A stretch of DNA of 64,000 bases, taken from NCBI GenBank assembly GCA_036924085.1, contig JAVGWX010000013.1, positions 45,145,175 to 45,209,174 of the forward strand, read 5' to 3'. The position numbers and the translations under genes are program-made. The notes beneath the pieces were generated by a model. It searched no databases. It was not told the DNA's origin and saw nothing but the letters and a program-made list of their open reading frames with translations. Shown piece by piece: positions 62,660-64,000 of this stretch. The DNA comes from Ariolimax columbianus. Its lineage: Eukaryota > Mollusca > Gastropoda > Stylommatophora > Arionidae. Position 1 is the stretch's first letter. Each line of letters starts with the position of its first letter.

Positions 62660-62915
62660 GTTTTTCTCTGTTCATTTCTGCTGCGACGCTTCTTCGGATC
62701 TCGGGTGGTGCTATGTCAATTATGTGCTATATTTTATTGATGGGGGTGGATTTTAGACATCTTTATACTATCCGACCCGCCTCATTTATTTTTGTGTCAA
62801 CTAGTTTCGCATGGGCAGAGTTCTTCCAGACTGGTGAAGAGTATTCAGCTACAGAAAAACACAGAGCAGTTGCCGATGTTCAAAGGAATGATCACTGTGC
62901 CTCCCCCCCCCCCCC
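62660..62915 (-). pseudogene. Jockey-like LINE fragment
   Basis: The minus-strand frame gives ALCFSVAEYSSPVWKNSAHA, KLVDTKINEAGRIV and IAPPEIRRSVAAEMNRE. Same family as 20690-21700. It abuts a C-rich run at 62899-62915. Confidence 0.75.
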
Positions 62916-63720
62916 ACCCCATTTCATGTTGTGCCGGTCAGTTTACAGATGATTATTTCGTGCGTGTATCTTACGTTTTGTTTCCTGACAATCAATCAAT
63001 TAATCAATCAATGAGACGATCAGAAACCAAACACTCCTAGTGAAACTTAGGTTTTCAACAAATACTTGTCAAGTATTCATATTATGAGCATTAGCCACAC
63101 CTTTCGGTATAGCAAAGAAGCCGCAACCAGACCTCTCACTCTAGCAGAGAAGCCCCAACCAGATGTCTCACACTGCGTAGTGCCGATCATTATACTGCAT
63201 GTTACCATTTATCAGCTGGCAACTCTCGAGCTCTGCCCTTACGTTGCACCACTCTCTGCATTCCATACCAAGGGTTTTGATTTCACCACCTGGTAATCTG
63301 AAAGCAATTGTACTTGCATTCTGTACAAAATCACTAAACGAAATTTATTTGTAGGAATGCAAACCTGGTCTGGTGATACGGAACGGTTCGTCAATATAGA
63401 AATAGTTGTAGTTGTATGTTAAAACACGACAGCAAACATATCTGTCAGGTGTAGGGTTTCCCAGGTGACGGGGCACGGTGTTTGCTTGGTCCAGAAGGCG
63501 GGAAAAATCACGTAGAGTACGCGCACGGGGTTGTGGGTCGCGTGCGATGTAGGTATGGGCCAACAATGAGAATAGCGCTCCTGTCACGTGAGAGACGTCT
63601 GACACGTAGATCTTATAATCGGGCATGTGTTTCTCAACATTTTGTCAGTGGCGGGCCTGAGATGCGCAACCGGTTTCCAAAAAGGATTGCGCGATTGACG
63701 TTTAGCAAATAGCACATGTG
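62916..63720. other. Unannotated; one unrecognised ORF
   Basis: A 93-aa minus-strand ORF (63626-63345; contains RTLRDFSRLLDQANTVPRHL) has mixed composition and is free of repeats, but I know no homologue. I would not assert a gene. Confidence 0.3.
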
Positions 63721-64000
63721 GTTGGTTGGTTGGTTGGTTGGTTGGTTGCTAATGCCCACAATAGGTTGGTAATCCTTTTGTGCGCCCTGAAAAGGACGGA
63801 ACTTGCGGCAGAATGTAGTAGCGTTCCTGACATCCCGAGCGTGCTAATGAAGTGGAACGGGGTCTTCCAGACAGTTGTGTAATGCTTGGCTTCATCTGCG
63901 TGTCATTCACTACTACGGGGATCACATCAAACCTCACCTTATTAGCCAGACTGTTGTCCTCGACAACAGCCCCTTTCCAGAACGACCAACGAGGAGGTCA
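63721..64000 (-). mobile_element. R2 retroposon cut by window edge
   Basis: Begins with (GGTT)7, then AATGCCCACAATAGG, TTTTGTGCGCCCTGAAAAGG, CATCCCGAGCGTGCTAATGA, GCTTGGCTTCATCTGCGTGT. It has a tail of CAAC tetramers (minus strand) instead of AAC, and continues beyond the window. Confidence 0.8.

Larger units (their letters stand above)
60575..62660 (+). pseudogene. LINE-C reverse transcriptase, twice interrupted
   Basis: Plus-strand order with frameshifts: LGIEPSIEDLNKAIDSLALS, TQDMRDAQIVILFRNKGDRS, DCNNYRSVSLLSVIGNVFAR (RT entry), S1 insertion, LAERVYPDSQRGFRSGSSTI, FVFIDLTKAFYLV (motif A; the second Asp of KAFD is now Tyr), SGLKQGCVLTPALFGIFFAL (motif B), LLFVDDAA (motif C VDD), then an inverted RNase H fragment (61695-62050), then FGLTICLNKINMLGQ, HHFTYLGPLINDKLSIDPEI, NMQSFLGIALKDRVTNANMH and LIRQRRLR. 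About 30 residues after VDDAA are lost. It begins right behind the hAT TIR. Confidence 0.85.

Noticed and set aside
63345..63626. 93-aa ORF as a host exon
   Set aside because: No known motif, no visible splice context that I could support, and no homologue I recognise.

Overview
The window looks like non-genic DNA from a metazoan nuclear genome. I found no host gene, rRNA, CRISPR array or prokaryotic feature. The evidence is fragments of many non-LTR retrotransposon (LINE) lineages with apurinic-type endonuclease, reverse transcriptase and RNase H domains. There are also tRNA-derived SINEs with pol III A and B boxes, mariner-like transposase fossils, hAT-type MITEs and long minisatellites. 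The mixture fits a repeat-rich invertebrate, perhaps a mollusc or another lophotrochozoan. That placement is a guess from element style; the sequence does not prove it.

Layout. 0-13 kb: LINE fragments mostly on the minus strand, retroposon families R1 (GAA tail) and R2 (AAC-rich tail), a tRNA-SINE with a target-site duplication, and a purine-rich tract. 13-17 kb: head-to-head LINE tails and three minisatellites (21, 57 and 23 bp). 17-23 kb: a palindromic mariner fossil, several LINE C-termini and a second mariner-like fossil. 23-26 kb: the best LINE coding block (endonuclease 417 aa, then RT in another frame), joined tail-to-tail to an inverted 3' end of a related LINE. 26-34 kb: an R2 copy with a 37-bp array, an AAC-rich array with a 199-bp higher-order repeat, trinucleotide tracts, R1 nested in R2, and an R1 copy swollen to about 2.2 kb by two arrays. 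34-41 kb: LINE C-termini with arrays, then a minus-strand LINE carrying arrays at five separate points in its coding region. 41-49 kb: a hAT MITE with a perfect 8-bp TSD, LINE C-termini, a LINE with three internal arrays and a nested R1, a second palindromic mariner fossil, and SINEs. 49-54 kb: hairpin-tailed LINE copies, one with a nested R2 and a 47-bp array, and an RNase H LINE with a 28-bp array bounded by inverted repeats. 54-60.6 kb: almost continuous minisatellites, including one derived from a hAT MITE. 60.6-64 kb: a plus-strand LINE interrupted by a SINE and an inverted RNase H fragment, then an R2 copy at the edge.

The unifying observation is that many arrays are not independent satellites. 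Their units can be recognised as internal segments of LINE coding sequence, R1, R2 or a hAT MITE, and the array stays embedded in the parent element. Periods (28, 31, 32, 33, 34, 37, 39, 47, 50, 53, 54, 55, 67 bp) are mostly not multiples of three, so the expansion acts on DNA or on reverse transcription and not on protein. The window also shows likely SINE-LINE partnerships by shared tails: a nested 3' stem-loop with (TTAAG)n, and a (GAA)n tail.

All family names are from motif recognition by eye; LINE clades are approximate. LINE-A to LINE-E, LINE-H, LINE-W, R1, R2, R4 and S1 to S3 are local labels.
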